Origin: an uncultured Burkholderiales bacterium | GTDB lineage: Bacteria; Pseudomonadota; Gammaproteobacteria; Burkholderiales; Burkholderiaceae_C | Length of the DNA stretch: 17,826 bases | Assembly: GCA_903856995.1 (NCBI GenBank) | Contig: CAIODK010000004.1 | Span: 1-17,826, forward strand | Direction: 5' to 3' | Shown here: piece by piece, positions 1-7,702 of the stretch | Layout of the letters: each line of letters opens with the position of its first letter | How positions within the stretch are numbered: position 1 is the first letter of the stretch | The notes under the pieces: generated by a model | What the model saw: only the letters and a program-made list of their open reading frames with translations | The model's database searches: none | Told to the model about the DNA's origin: nothing | Translations under genes and position numbers: made by a program

Positions 1-1
1 C

Positions 2-379
2 ATCCATGACTTCATTTCTGCCACACCCAAGGGCTACGACACCATGGTGGGCGAGCGCGGTTTGAAATTGTCGGGGGGCGAAAAGCAGCGTGTGGCGATT
101 GCACGCACCTTGCTGAAGAACCCGCCGATTGTGATTTTTGATGAAGCGACATCTGCGTTAGACAGTGCGAATGAGCGCGCCATTCAAGCCGAACTTCAAA
201 GTGCTGCTGAGAATAAAACCACGTTGGTGATCGCGCATCGCTTGTCGACCGTGGTAGATGCGCATGAAATTTTGGTGCTCGATGGGGGGCACATCGTGGA
301 GCGGGGTTCGCATGTGGCGCTGTTGGCGATGAATGGGCGCTATGCCCAGATGTGGGCTTTGCAGCAGCAGGCTAGCTAA
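2..379 (+). CDS. Atm1-type ABC exporter, C-terminal end of ATPase domain (partial)
   Basis: This is the last 125 codons of an ABC transporter nucleotide-binding domain; the reading frame is open from the window edge, so the membrane domain and Walker A lie upstream. Visible in order are the ABC signature LSGGEKQRVAIARTLL, the Walker B segment IVIFDEATSALD with its catalytic Glu, and the switch histidine in IAHRLST. The run GYDTMVGERGLKLSGGEK and the ending GRYAQMWALQQQ resemble Atm1/HMT1-type half-transporters, which export glutathione-linked or iron-sulfur related compounds and help with heavy-metal tolerance. That subfamily call rests on remembered sequence similarity; MsbA-like exporters are the alternative. 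The gene ends with TAA and is followed by 178 bases without a gene before the efflux operon. Substrate is not visible from this fragment. Confidence 0.85.
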   Translation: MHDFISATPKGYDTMVGERGLKLSGGEKQRVAIARTLLKNPPIVIFDEATSALDSANERAIQAELQSAAENKTTLVIAHRLSTVVDAHEILVLDGGHIVERGSHVALLAMNGRYAQMWALQQQAS

Positions 380-406
380 AGACCACCCGCAAGGCGTTTC
401 CTGCCA

Positions 407-421
407 AGACCGTATCGGTCT
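407..421. promoter_or_regulatory. perfect 6-3-6 inverted repeat upstream of efflux operon
   Basis: AGACCG-TAT-CGGTCT is a perfect inverted repeat 28 bases after the ABC transporter stop and about 140 bases before the efflux adaptor start. It could be an operator for a TetR/MarR-like repressor of the efflux operon, or a weak hairpin at the end of the ABC transcript. There is no T-run after it, which argues against an intrinsic terminator. No regulator gene lies in the window. The rest of 380-557 shows no convincing -35/-10 pair. Confidence 0.35.
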
Positions 422-557
422 GCCATGGGTGTCGCCGACTTTTACATAGGCTTTACCTGCGCGTTGCACAATGTGAGCTTGTCCGGTTTACCTGTTTTTG
501 AATCACGAGGCTGTCCCATGTGGCCGCCTCTTTCGGTGTCTGCAAAAGGTTTTTTTC

Positions 558-1715
558 ATGCTCCCCTCGCGTTTTCACAACATCGCCCTTGGTTCACTGG
601 CGTTGGTTAGCCTTGTGGCTTGTGGCCCTTCCTCCGATGGCAAACCTCCCGCCGGTGCAGGTGGCCCACCACCTGCCGAGGTGAATGTGATGACGGTGTC
701 AAACGGCCCCGTGGAGCTGACCACCGACTTGTCCGGTCGCTTGCAAGCGGTTCGCACTGCGCAAGTGCGCGCCCGCGTCGAAGGTGTGGTGGAGAAGATC
801 TTGTTCAAAGAAGGCGCGGACATTAAGGGCGGTGCACCTTTGTTCCAGATTGACCCTCGTGCTTATCGAGCTGCGGCCGACGCAGCCCAAGCCGACACCC
901 AAGCGGCTGAACAATTGCTGCAGCGCTACCAAGCCTTGCTTGAGGTGCGTGGGGTGAGCCAACAAGAGTACGAGGCCGCCGTGACCCGCGCCAAGCAAGC
1001 CAAGGCCACGTTGACCAAGGCCAGTATCGACTATGAAAACGCGATGGTGACATCCCCCATCAGTGGGCGTGTGGGTCATGCGTTGGTCACCGAGGGGGCG
1101 TTGGTGGGGCGCGGTGATGCCACGCCGTTGGTCAACGTCGACCAAATGGACCCCATTTACGTGAACTTCAGCCAAAGCGAAAACGAGCTGTTCAATTTGC
1201 GTCAATCCATCAAGCAAGGACAGGTCAAAGCGGGCGAGAGTCTGAAGGTGCAACTGCTGTTGCCCGATGGTTCGGTGTACGGCCAAACCGGCAAGCTGTT
1301 GCTGTCTGAGCAAACCGTAGACGTGAACACGGGCAATGTGTTTTTGCGGGCCGAGTTTGCAAATCCGCAGCGCGAGCTGCTGCCCGGCAGCTTTGTGCGC
1401 GTGCGTATCTCGCAAGCGCGGATGGCGCAAGCCATGACCGTGCCTCAGCGTGCGGTACAAATGAATTCCAACGGCGCGTATGTGTTGTCGGTCACACCTG
1501 ACAACAAGGTGGCACCGCTGCCGATTCAAATTGGCCCGATGAGTGGTGAAAAATGGGTGGTCACAGGTGGTTTGGCAGATGGCACGCGCATCGTGGTGGA
1601 CGGTCTGCAAAAGGCCAAGCCTGGGGCCACGGTCACCCCGGTGGATCCCGCTGCGCCCGCACCTGCACCTATGGCTTCGCAGCCAGCTTCTGCGGCTTCG
1701 CAGCAAAGGCGCTAA
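558..1715 (+). CDS. RND efflux periplasmic adaptor (membrane fusion lipoprotein, AcrA/MexA family)
   Basis: This adaptor links an inner-membrane RND pump to an outer-membrane channel. The start is ATG 558 because AAAGGT lies 7 bases upstream and the protein then opens with a lipoprotein signal: hydrophobic residues 9-20 and lipobox LVAC with Cys22. A longer frame from 498 adds 20 unlikely residues. The 385-aa protein carries the first half of the lipoyl domain (about 69-101, RARVEGVVEKILFKEG then FQIDP), an alpha-hairpin (about 103-162), the second lipoyl half with TSPISGRVG (165-173), beta-barrel and membrane-proximal domains, and an Ala/Pro/Gln-rich tail. The hairpin is about 14 residues shorter than in E. 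coli AcrA, seven per arm. The pump gene begins 3 bases after the stop, so the two are co-transcribed. The family is clear; the exported substrate cannot be told. Confidence 0.95.
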   Translation: MLPSRFHNIALGSLALVSLVACGPSSDGKPPAGAGGPPPAEVNVMTVSNGPVELTTDLSGRLQAVRTAQVRARVEGVVEKILFKEGADIKGGAPLFQIDPRAYRAAADAAQADTQAAEQLLQRYQALLEVRGVSQQEYEAAVTRAKQAKATLTKASIDYENAMVTSPISGRVGHALVTEGALVGRGDATPLVNVDQMDPIYVNFSQSENELFNLRQSIKQGQVKAGESLKVQLLLPDGSVYGQTGKLLLSEQTVDVNTGNVFLRAEFANPQRELLPGSFVRVRISQARMAQAMTVPQRAVQMNSNGAYVLSVTPDNKVAPLPIQIGPMSGEKWVVTGGLADGTRIVVDGLQKAKPGATVTPVDPAAPAPAPMASQPASAASQQRR

Positions 1716-1718
1716 GTC

Positions 1719-4700
1719 ATGTTGGCCAAGTTCTTTATTGATCGCCCCGTTTTCGCGTGGGTGATTGCCATTGCTTTGGTGATGGCTGGGGTTCTGTCGT
1801 TGCGCAAGATGCCGGTGTCGCAATACCCGCAGGTGGCGCAACCCTCCATCGCCTTCAACATCACCTACCCCGGCGCATCCGCCGAGGTGATTGAGCAGAC
1901 CGTCACCGCGCTGGTCGAGCAGGAGATGAATGGCATCGAGCACTTGCTCTACATGGAATCATCGTCCGAGTTAGGCGTGGGCACTTTGACGCTCACGTTT
2001 GAAGCGGGCACCAACGTCGACATTGCCTCGGTGGAGGCGCAAAACCGTTACAAGCGTGTAGAAGCGCGTTTGCCAGATGATGTGCGCCGATTGGGTGTGC
2101 CCGTGACCAAACCGCAACGCAACTACTTGCTGTTTGTGGTGCTGACTTCGCCCGACAAGAGCAAAGATGCGGTGGCATTGGGTAGCTATGCGGCGGCCAA
2201 TGTACTGGACCAACTTCGGCGCGTGCGCGGCGTGGGCGAGGCCACGTTGTTTGGCACCGAATACTCCATGCGCATTTGGCTCAACCCTGCCAAGCTGCAC
2301 GCGTATGGCATCGCGCCCAGCGATGTGGCCGCTGCCGTGCGTTCGCAAAACGTGCAGTTGGCGACCGGTGAGATGGGCCAAAACCCAGCGCCTGCAGGCC
2401 AGCAGCTTAACGCCGTGGTGGTGGTGCGCAGCCGTTTGAATCGCCCCGAAGAGTTTGGTGAGATTTTGGTAAAGACCCAGCCAGACGGGTCTGCGGTGCG
2501 TTTGAAAGATGTGGCACGCATTGAGTTGGGCGCACAAAGTTACGACATCATGGCGCGCACCGATGGCAACCCTTCCGCTGCGATTGCGGTGCGTGTGGCC
2601 CCTGACGGCAATGCCCTCGAGGTGGCGCAAGCCGTCAAACAGCGCATGAAAGAGCTGGAGCCTTACTTCCCCCAAGGCGTGGGTTGGGATGTGCCTTACG
2701 ACACCTCTAGGTTTGTGGAGATCTCCATCTCTGCCGTGGTCTACACCTTGTTTGAAGCCATGGTGCTGGTGTTCTTGGTGATGTGGCTCTTCTTGGGTAA
2801 TTTGCGCGCCACGCTGATTCCCGCAGCGGTCGTGCCCGTGGCTTTGCTGGGCACGTTCGCTGGCCTGTTTTTGTTGGGTTATTCGATCAACGTGCTGACC
2901 TTGTTTGCGATGGTGTTGGCCATTGGCATCGTGGTGGATGACGCGATTGTGGTGGTCGAAAACGTCGAGCGTTTGATGAGCGAAGAAGGTTTGTCACCGC
3001 GCGATGCGACACGCAAAGCGATGGACCAAATCATTGCGGCCATCATCGGCATTACCTTGGTGTTGTGCGCGGTGTTTGTGCCAATGGCGTTTTTCGGCGG
3101 CTCGGTGGGGGTGATTTACCGGCAGTTCTCGGTGACCTTGGTGCTGACCATGATGTTGTCTGCGCTGATGGCCATCACGCTCACACCCGCCATGTGCGCC
3201 ACGGTGTTGCTGCCCATAGAAAAGGGGCATGCTCCCACAGAGACGGGACTGTTGGGCTGGTTCAACCGGTACTTCACGCGCATCAGTGGCCGTTATGCCG
3301 AGCAGGTGGAGAAAATCATCAAACGGCCTATGCGTTGGGTGGCCGTGTTCTTGGTCATTTGTGTGGCCACGGTGTGGTTGTTCACCCGTTTGCCGGGCAG
3401 CTTTTTGCCAGACGAAGACCAAGGCTATTTCATCAGCATGGTGCAGCTGCCACCCGGTGCCTCAACCGAGCGCACTCAAGAGGTGTTGAGCAATGCGGAG
3501 CAATACTTTTTGAAGCAGTCCGAGGTCGATCACGTCATTGGCGTGTTGGGCTTTTCGTTTTTTGGTCGTGGTCAAAACGCAGCGTTGGTGTTTGTGAAGC
3601 TCAAAGATTGGGACGTCCGCAAAACCACCGAGCATTCGGTGCAGGCGGTGATTCAGCGAGCCAATAAGTATTTGTTCTCGGTTAAGCAGGCCTTTGCTTT
3701 GGCGGTGAACGTGCCACCTATTCCTGAGCTGGGTGCGGTGGGAGGTTTTGACTTCCGCTTGCAAGATCGCGCAGGACAAGGGCGCGACCGCTTGATGGAT
3801 GCACGCAACATGATGTTGGGAATGGCGGCCAGTCATCCGGCCTTAGCAGGCGTACGACCAGAAGGGCAAGAGCCTGCGCCGCAAATTTTGCTGGACATTG
3901 ATCGTGCGAAAGCCCGCGCTTTGTCGGTAGATTTGGGCAGCTTGAACGACACCTTGCAATCGACTTTGGGTGTGTCGTATGTGAACGACTTTGTGCGCGA
4001 TGGCCGCATCTTGCGTGTGCAAATGCAAGCCGATGCCGATTTGCGTAGCAACCCTGCCACCATTTTGCGTTTGCCCGTGCGCAACACGCGGGGCGATATG
4101 GTGACCTTGGGTGAGTTTGCCAAAACCCGTTGGGTAGTGGGCTTGCCGCGGGTGGACCGCTACAACGGCTTGCCATCGACCAAGCTCTCTGGCTCACCGG
4201 CCCCAGGCCGCAGCTCGGGTGAGGCGATGGCAGCCATGGAAGAGTTGGCGACCAAGTTGCCCCCAGGTTTTGGTTTTGAATGGTCGTCCACGTCACTGGA
4301 GGAGCGGATGTCGGGCAACCAAGCGCCGGCGTTGTTTGCTATTTCGGTGGTGGTCGTGTTCTTGGCGTTGGCGGCTTTGTATGAAAGCTGGTCGATTCCG
4401 TTTTCGGTGATGTTGGTGGTGCCCTTGGGTTTGTTTGGCGCGGTGTTGGCGGTGCTGTTACGCGGCTTGCCCAACGATGTGTTCTTCAAGGTGGGCATGA
4501 TTGCCATCATTGGTTTGGCCTCGAAGAACGCAATTTTGATCATCGAATTTGCCCGCGAGTTGAATGACCGAGGTCACAGCGTGCTGGACGCCACACTCGA
4601 GGCTTGCCGCCTGCGGTTTCGCCCGATTCTCATGACCTCGATTGCCTTCATCTTGGGTGTGATGCCCTTGGCCATCTCCAGCGGCGCGGGGGCCAAGAGC

Positions 4701-4853
4701 CGACAAGCCATTGGCACGGGTGTGGCTGGCGGCATGTTGGGTGCCACCGTGTTGGCGGTATTTTTGGTGCCGGTATTTTTTGTGGTGGTGCGACGTTATT
4801 TCCCGGGCAAACCCAAACGCCCTGATGCAGCGCAAGGAGCTAGCCATGACTGA
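1719..4853 (+). CDS. RND multidrug efflux pump, HAE1 family (AcrB/MexB-like)
   Basis: This 1044-aa inner-membrane proton/drug antiporter is the usual length for an HAE1 pump. It starts with the standard FFIDRPVFAWVIAI first membrane helix. The proton-relay residues are present: the Asp pair in IGIVVDDAIVVVEN falls at residues 407-408, the same numbers as in AcrB, and the TM10 lysine in IGLASKNAILIIEFA is residue 936. Porter-domain landmarks FSFFGRGQN, GGFDFRLQD and RYNGLPS are also seen, as is the C-terminal GVMPLAISSGAG and FFVVVRR. AAAGG ends 8 bases before the ATG. The last 8 bases overlap the start of the outer-membrane factor gene, indicating translational coupling. The sequence fits hydrophobic or amphiphilic drug export rather than metal export (HME pumps have a different TM4 signature). 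Substrate range is unknown. Confidence 0.96.
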   Translation: MLAKFFIDRPVFAWVIAIALVMAGVLSLRKMPVSQYPQVAQPSIAFNITYPGASAEVIEQTVTALVEQEMNGIEHLLYMESSSELGVGTLTLTFEAGTNVDIASVEAQNRYKRVEARLPDDVRRLGVPVTKPQRNYLLFVVLTSPDKSKDAVALGSYAAANVLDQLRRVRGVGEATLFGTEYSMRIWLNPAKLHAYGIAPSDVAAAVRSQNVQLATGEMGQNPAPAGQQLNAVVVVRSRLNRPEEFGEILVKTQPDGSAVRLKDVARIELGAQSYDIMARTDGNPSAAIAVRVAPDGNALEVAQAVKQRMKELEPYFPQGVGWDVPYDTSRFVEISISAVVYTLFEAMVLVFLVMWLFLGNLRATLIPAAVVPVALLGTFAGLFLLGYSINVLTLFAMVLAIGIVVDDAIVVVENVERLMSEEGLSPRDATRKAMDQIIAAIIGITLVLCAVFVPMAFFGGSVGVIYRQFSVTLVLTMMLSALMAITLTPAMCATVLLPIEKGHAPTETGLLGWFNRYFTRISGRYAEQVEKIIKRPMRWVAVFLVICVATVWLFTRLPGSFLPDEDQGYFISMVQLPPGASTERTQEVLSNAEQYFLKQSEVDHVIGVLGFSFFGRGQNAALVFVKLKDWDVRKTTEHSVQAVIQRANKYLFSVKQAFALAVNVPPIPELGAVGGFDFRLQDRAGQGRDRLMDARNMMLGMAASHPALAGVRPEGQEPAPQILLDIDRAKARALSVDLGSLNDTLQSTLGVSYVNDFVRDGRILRVQMQADADLRSNPATILRLPVRNTRGDMVTLGEFAKTRWVVGLPRVDRYNGLPSTKLSGSPAPGRSSGEAMAAMEELATKLPPGFGFEWSSTSLEERMSGNQAPALFAISVVVVFLALAALYESWSIPFSVMLVVPLGLFGAVLAVLLRGLPNDVFFKVGMIAIIGLASKNAILIIEFARELNDRGHSVLDATLEACRLRFRPILMTSIAFILGVMPLAISSGAGAKSRQAIGTGVAGGMLGATVLAVFLVPVFFVVVRRYFPGKPKRPDAAQGASHD

Positions 4854-6252
4854 CCGCATCCGTTTCTCCGCGGTGGCTTTGGCGGCCGTGTGTGCCCTGA
4901 GTGCGTGCAGCTTGGCCCCGAACTACAAGCGACCTGATGTTGACTTCACGCAGACTTGGTCGGCGTCAACCACTGCGCCGGGCACTGCGCAGTTGCAGGA
5001 CATCCCGTGGGAGTTGCTCTACACCGACGCACATTTGCGCGGCCTTATCCGTGCAGCGATCGAGAGCAACCACGATTTGCGAATCGCCATGGGACGCATG
5101 GAAGAGGTGCGTGCTTTGTGGGGCGTGCAACGTGCGGACCAACTCCCGAGTGCCAACATTTCGCTGGGTCGCACAGGATCGCTCACGCCTGCGGGGGTCG
5201 GCAACATCAGTGCCACCCCCGTGCGCATCAACCGCTACGACGCCAATGTCAATCTGGTCTCTTTCGAGGTGGATTTTTGGGGGCGCGTGGCTGACCTGAC
5301 GCAAGCCGCCAAGTCCAACTACCAAGCCAGTGCGGAGGACCAACGCGTGGTCCACCTCGGGCTCGTCAGTGATGTGGCCAACGGCTACTACTTGGTGCAA
5401 GACTTGGCATTGCGCAGCCAGTGGGCCGCGCAAACTGCGTTGGGTCGCCAGCAATGGTTTGATCTGACTTTGCGTAAGCAAGCGCTGGGTGCTGCCAGTG
5501 ATGTGGATGTGGCAGCGGCGCAAGCGGCGTTGTCTGCAGCGCAGAGTGACCAGCTCACCACCGACCGTGCACTTCAGCAGGCGCGCAATGCTTTGGCCTT
5601 GTTGGTCGGAGGTCGCTTACCGGCAGATTTGCCGGATGCCTTGCCGTTGGATGCGCAAAACTTGTCGTTGGCTTGGGGGGCGAACTTGCCGTCTGACGTG
5701 TTGCTGCGTCGCCCTGACGTGCGCGCCGCAGAGCTGCGTTTGATCGCTGCCAACGCCAATATTGGGGTGGCACGCGCCGCGTTCTTGCCGCGTTTGCAAC
5801 TGACGGGTGGGTCTGGATCGGCCAGCAACAGCCTGAATGGTTTGTTTGATTCGGGTTCACGCAGTTGGAGCTTTGTGCCCACACTGCAAATGCCACTGTT
5901 TGACTGGGGACGCACCACCGGCAATTTGGATGTGGCCGAGGCGCGCAAAGTGCAGTCGGTCGCCGCTTATGAAAAAACCTTGCAACAGGCGTTTCGAGAA
6001 GTGGCAGACCTCTTGGTGGCAAGAGAGACGCTTCAGCAGCAGTTGGCCTCGCAAACGAGTTGGGTGCAAAGTCAACAACAACGTTTGCGTGTGATGGACG
6101 TGCGTTACGAGCAAGGGGCTGCGAACCAATTTGACTTGTTGGATGTGCAACGTGATTGTTTGAATGCCCAACAGGCACGCATGCAGGTATTGCGGCAGTT
6201 GCTTGGAACGACAGCTCAGCTCTACAAAGCTTTGGGCGGTGGAGAGGGCTAA
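4846..6252 (+). CDS. outer-membrane factor lipoprotein of RND efflux system (OprM/NodT family)
   Basis: This is the trimeric outer-membrane channel that completes the tripartite pump. The start is ATG 4846, inside the pump gene's last codons (ATGACTGA overlap). AAGGAG at 4834-4839 sits 6 bases upstream, and a lipoprotein signal follows directly, with lipobox LSAC at Cys21. The mature start SLAPNYKRPDV is typical of the OprM/NodT family. The 468-aa length is normal, and the two TolC-like repeats are visible: an N-terminal half with VDFWGRVADLTQAAKSNYQAS and a C-terminal half with PLFDWGRTTGNLDVAEARK. LLRRPDVRAAELRL is another family hallmark. It is the last gene of the operon, since metK converges on it. 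A longer upstream frame from 4711 overlaps the pump and lacks a signal peptide, so it was rejected. Confidence 0.95.
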   Translation: MTDRIRFSAVALAAVCALSACSLAPNYKRPDVDFTQTWSASTTAPGTAQLQDIPWELLYTDAHLRGLIRAAIESNHDLRIAMGRMEEVRALWGVQRADQLPSANISLGRTGSLTPAGVGNISATPVRINRYDANVNLVSFEVDFWGRVADLTQAAKSNYQASAEDQRVVHLGLVSDVANGYYLVQDLALRSQWAAQTALGRQQWFDLTLRKQALGAASDVDVAAAQAALSAAQSDQLTTDRALQQARNALALLVGGRLPADLPDALPLDAQNLSLAWGANLPSDVLLRRPDVRAAELRLIAANANIGVARAAFLPRLQLTGGSGSASNSLNGLFDSGSRSWSFVPTLQMPLFDWGRTTGNLDVAEARKVQSVAAYEKTLQQAFREVADLLVARETLQQQLASQTSWVQSQQQRLRVMDVRYEQGAANQFDLLDVQRDCLNAQQARMQVLRQLLGTTAQLYKALGGGEG

Positions 6253-6260
6253 CCCCTCTC
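6242..6260 (+). other. hairpin over the efflux operon stop codon
   Basis: GAGAGGG (6242-6248) and CCCTCTC (6254-6260) form a perfect 7-bp stem with a 5-base loop that includes the stop codon of the outer-membrane factor gene. The following bases (TTCGTTG) are only mildly T-rich. Its arms are also complementary to the larger hairpin 20 bases downstream, so the two could exchange partners. Confidence 0.5.
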
Positions 6261-6276
6261 TTCGTTGTCGCGAAAC

Positions 6277-6308
6277 AAAAGGGCCTCTCGCAAAAACGAG
6301 AGGCCCTT
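6277..6308. terminator. intrinsic terminator between convergent efflux operon and metK
   Basis: GGGCCTCTCG (6281-6290) pairs perfectly over 10 bp with CGAGAGGCCC (6297-6306), loop CAAAAA. Read on the minus strand the stem is followed by TTTTGTTT, a good U-tract for ending metK transcripts. Read on the plus strand only TT follows, so it is a weaker stop for the efflux operon. Confidence 0.85.
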
Positions 6309-6332
6309 CGAAGCCAACAGACAGAGAATCGT

Positions 6333-7517
6333 TTACTTCACGCCAGCAGCGGCCTTCAATGCCGCAGCCTTGTCGGTGCGTTCCCAAGTGAACTCGGGCT
6401 CTTCACGGCCAAAGTGGCCATATGCTGCAGTCTTGGTGTAGATCGGGCGCAGCAAATCAAGCATTTGAATGATGCCTTTGGGGCGCAGGTCAAAGTGCTC
6501 AGCCACCAACACGGCCAATTTTTCGTCAGAGATCACGCCCGTGCCTTCGGTGTTCACGGTGATGTTCATGGGGCGTGCCACACCAATGGCGTAGGCCACT
6601 TGAATTTGACACTTCTTGGCCAAACCCGCGGCCACGATGTTTTTGGCGACGTAGCGTGCCGCATAAGCCGCTGAGCGGTCAACCTTGGATGGGTCTTTGC
6701 CGGAGAACGCGCCACCCCCGTGGGGGCATGCGCCGCCGTAGGTGTCCACAATGATCTTGCGGCCTGTCAAACCGCAGTCGCCTTGTGGGCCGCCGATGAC
6801 GAAGCGGCCTGTGGGGTTGATCAAATACTGGGTGTCTTGCAACCACTCTTTGGGCAACACAGGTTTGATGATTTCTTCGATGATGGCTTCGATGAAGCTG
6901 TCTTTCATCTTGGTGGCCGACTCGCTTTGGTCAGGGCTGTGTTGTGTCGACAACACCACGGTGTCGATGCTGTGTGGTTTGCCGTCCACGTAGCGCATGG
7001 TTACTTGGCTCTTGGCGTCAGGGCGCAAGAAAGGCAGGCGGCCATCTTTGCGCAACTGGGCTTGGCGTTCGACCAAACGGTGGGCATAGTAGATCGGGGC
7101 AGGCATCAGCTCTGGCGTTTCGCTGCAAGCGTAGCCAAACATTAGGCCTTGGTCACCCGCGCCGATGTTGAGGTGGTCGTCAGACGCGTGGTCCACGCCT
7201 TGGGCGATGTCGTTGGATTGCTTGTCGTAGCAAACCATGACGGCACAGCCTTTGTAGTCGATGCCGTACTCGGTGTTGTCGTAGCCGATGCGTTTGATGG
7301 TGTCGCGTGCGACTTGGATGTAGTCGACGTGCGCGTTGGTGGTGATCTCACCCGCCAACACGACCAAGCCGGTGTTGGTCAGCGTTTCGGCAGCCACGCG
7401 AGAGAGCGGGTCTTGCGTAAAGATGGCATCCAAAATCGCATCAGAAATTTGATCCGCGACTTTGTCGGGGTGACCTTCTGAAACGGATTCAGAGGTAAAA
7501 AGGAAATTGCTCGACAT
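6333..7517 (-). CDS. metK: S-adenosylmethionine synthase
   Basis: MetK makes SAM from ATP and methionine in the cytoplasm. The 394-aa protein is of usual length and opens with the family start FLFTSESVSEGHPDKVADQI. Other signatures are GAGDQGLMFGYA (119-130, the MetK family signature 1) and GGGAFSGKDPSKVDRS (267-282, signature 2 and phosphate-binding region). The start is ATG 7517. GGAG lies 8 bases upstream across a run of seven T. The frame stays open to a GTG at 7616, but those 33 codons lie in a structured leader and have no family match. It is a single-gene unit, divergent from the lpxL pair and closed by the terminator at 6277-6308. Control by the leader RNA is likely and is described separately. 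Very sure of function. Confidence 0.98.
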   Translation of the reverse strand: MSSNFLFTSESVSEGHPDKVADQISDAILDAIFTQDPLSRVAAETLTNTGLVVLAGEITTNAHVDYIQVARDTIKRIGYDNTEYGIDYKGCAVMVCYDKQSNDIAQGVDHASDDHLNIGAGDQGLMFGYACSETPELMPAPIYYAHRLVERQAQLRKDGRLPFLRPDAKSQVTMRYVDGKPHSIDTVVLSTQHSPDQSESATKMKDSFIEAIIEEIIKPVLPKEWLQDTQYLINPTGRFVIGGPQGDCGLTGRKIIVDTYGGACPHGGGAFSGKDPSKVDRSAAYAARYVAKNIVAAGLAKKCQIQVAYAIGVARPMNITVNTEGTGVISDEKLAVLVAEHFDLRPKGIIQMLDLLRPIYTKTAAYGHFGREEPEFTWERTDKAAALKAAAGVK

Positions 7518-7567
7518 AAAAAAAGCTCCATTCAGTTGAGGTTGGCGTTGCCAACTCTGAAGGGAGC
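7518..7567 (-). terminator. terminator-like hairpin abutting the metK start codon, sequesters SD
   Basis: On the minus strand GCTCC-C-TTCAG (7567-7557) pairs with CTGAA-T-GGAGC (7535-7525): 10 pairs and one mismatch. Inside it sits a second stem, GTTGGC-AAC-GCCAAC (7555-7541). Seven T follow (7524-7518) and the ATG comes next. The form is that of an intrinsic terminator, and the GGAG Shine-Dalgarno lies inside the 3' arm, so folding would block both transcription into metK and its translation. Confidence 0.65.
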
Positions 7568-7661
7568 CCGGCGAACGCTTTAGCAGAGTGGCCCAGATCG
7601 CTCTTAGCCGATACACCGAAGTGTGTTGTCGCCCTGCAAGTAGTTCTTTAACTCGGCGACA
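7518..7661 (-). ncRNA. candidate structured cis-regulatory leader (riboswitch-like) of metK
   Basis: The RNA would start near 7661 and run to the metK AUG. In 5'-3' order the minus-strand sequence can form: helix A, GTCGCC (7660-7655) with GGCGAC (7633-7628); hairpin B, ACAC-UUCG-GUGU (7624-7613), an exceptionally stable C(UUCG)G loop; hairpin C, AGAG/CTCT (7604-7585); and the terminator-like stem D just before metK. GGCGA of helix A can instead pair with TCGCC (7574-7570), closing a junction around B and C, so the two folds are mutually exclusive. All this is read by eye from one sequence. SAM is the obvious candidate ligand because the gene makes SAM and betaproteobacteria generally lack MetJ, but no known SAM or SAH riboswitch core was recognised. 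Confidence 0.5.
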
Positions 7662-7667
7662 ATCTAA

Positions 7668-7673
7668 ATTGTA
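7668..7673 (-). promoter_or_regulatory. metK: candidate -10 box of metK promoter
   Basis: TACAAT on the minus strand (5 of 6 matches to TATAAT) predicts a transcript start near 7661, right at the 5' edge of helix A of the leader. A good -35 at the standard distance is not obvious. The spacing to the leader structure is the main support. Confidence 0.45.
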
Positions 7674-7702
7674 GTGGATTTATCAAAGTCATTAAAAACC
7701 CC

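Noticed and set aside
498..557. 20-residue upstream extension of the efflux adaptor
   Set aside because: It would put residues in front of a standard lipoprotein signal peptide; ATG 558 has an AAAGG ribosome binding site.
699..1943. 414-codon open frame on the minus strand opposite the efflux adaptor
   Set aside because: It is antisense to a clear gene, is rich in His, Arg and Gln as expected for a codon-shadow frame, and matches no family.
5555..6178. 207-codon minus-strand frame inside the outer-membrane factor gene
   Set aside because: Shadow frame; low-complexity Pro/Arg/His content and no recognisable domain.
7518..7616. 33-codon in-frame N-terminal extension of MetK from GTG 7616
   Set aside because: MetK proteins start at the SSNFLFTSESVSEGHP region; the extension lies in the structured leader, and ATG 7517 has a proper Shine-Dalgarno.
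7518..7661. Known SAM-I, SAM-II or SAH riboswitch
   Set aside because: The conserved cores of these classes, as I remember them, are not present; only short fragments such as GCTAAA recall SAM-II.
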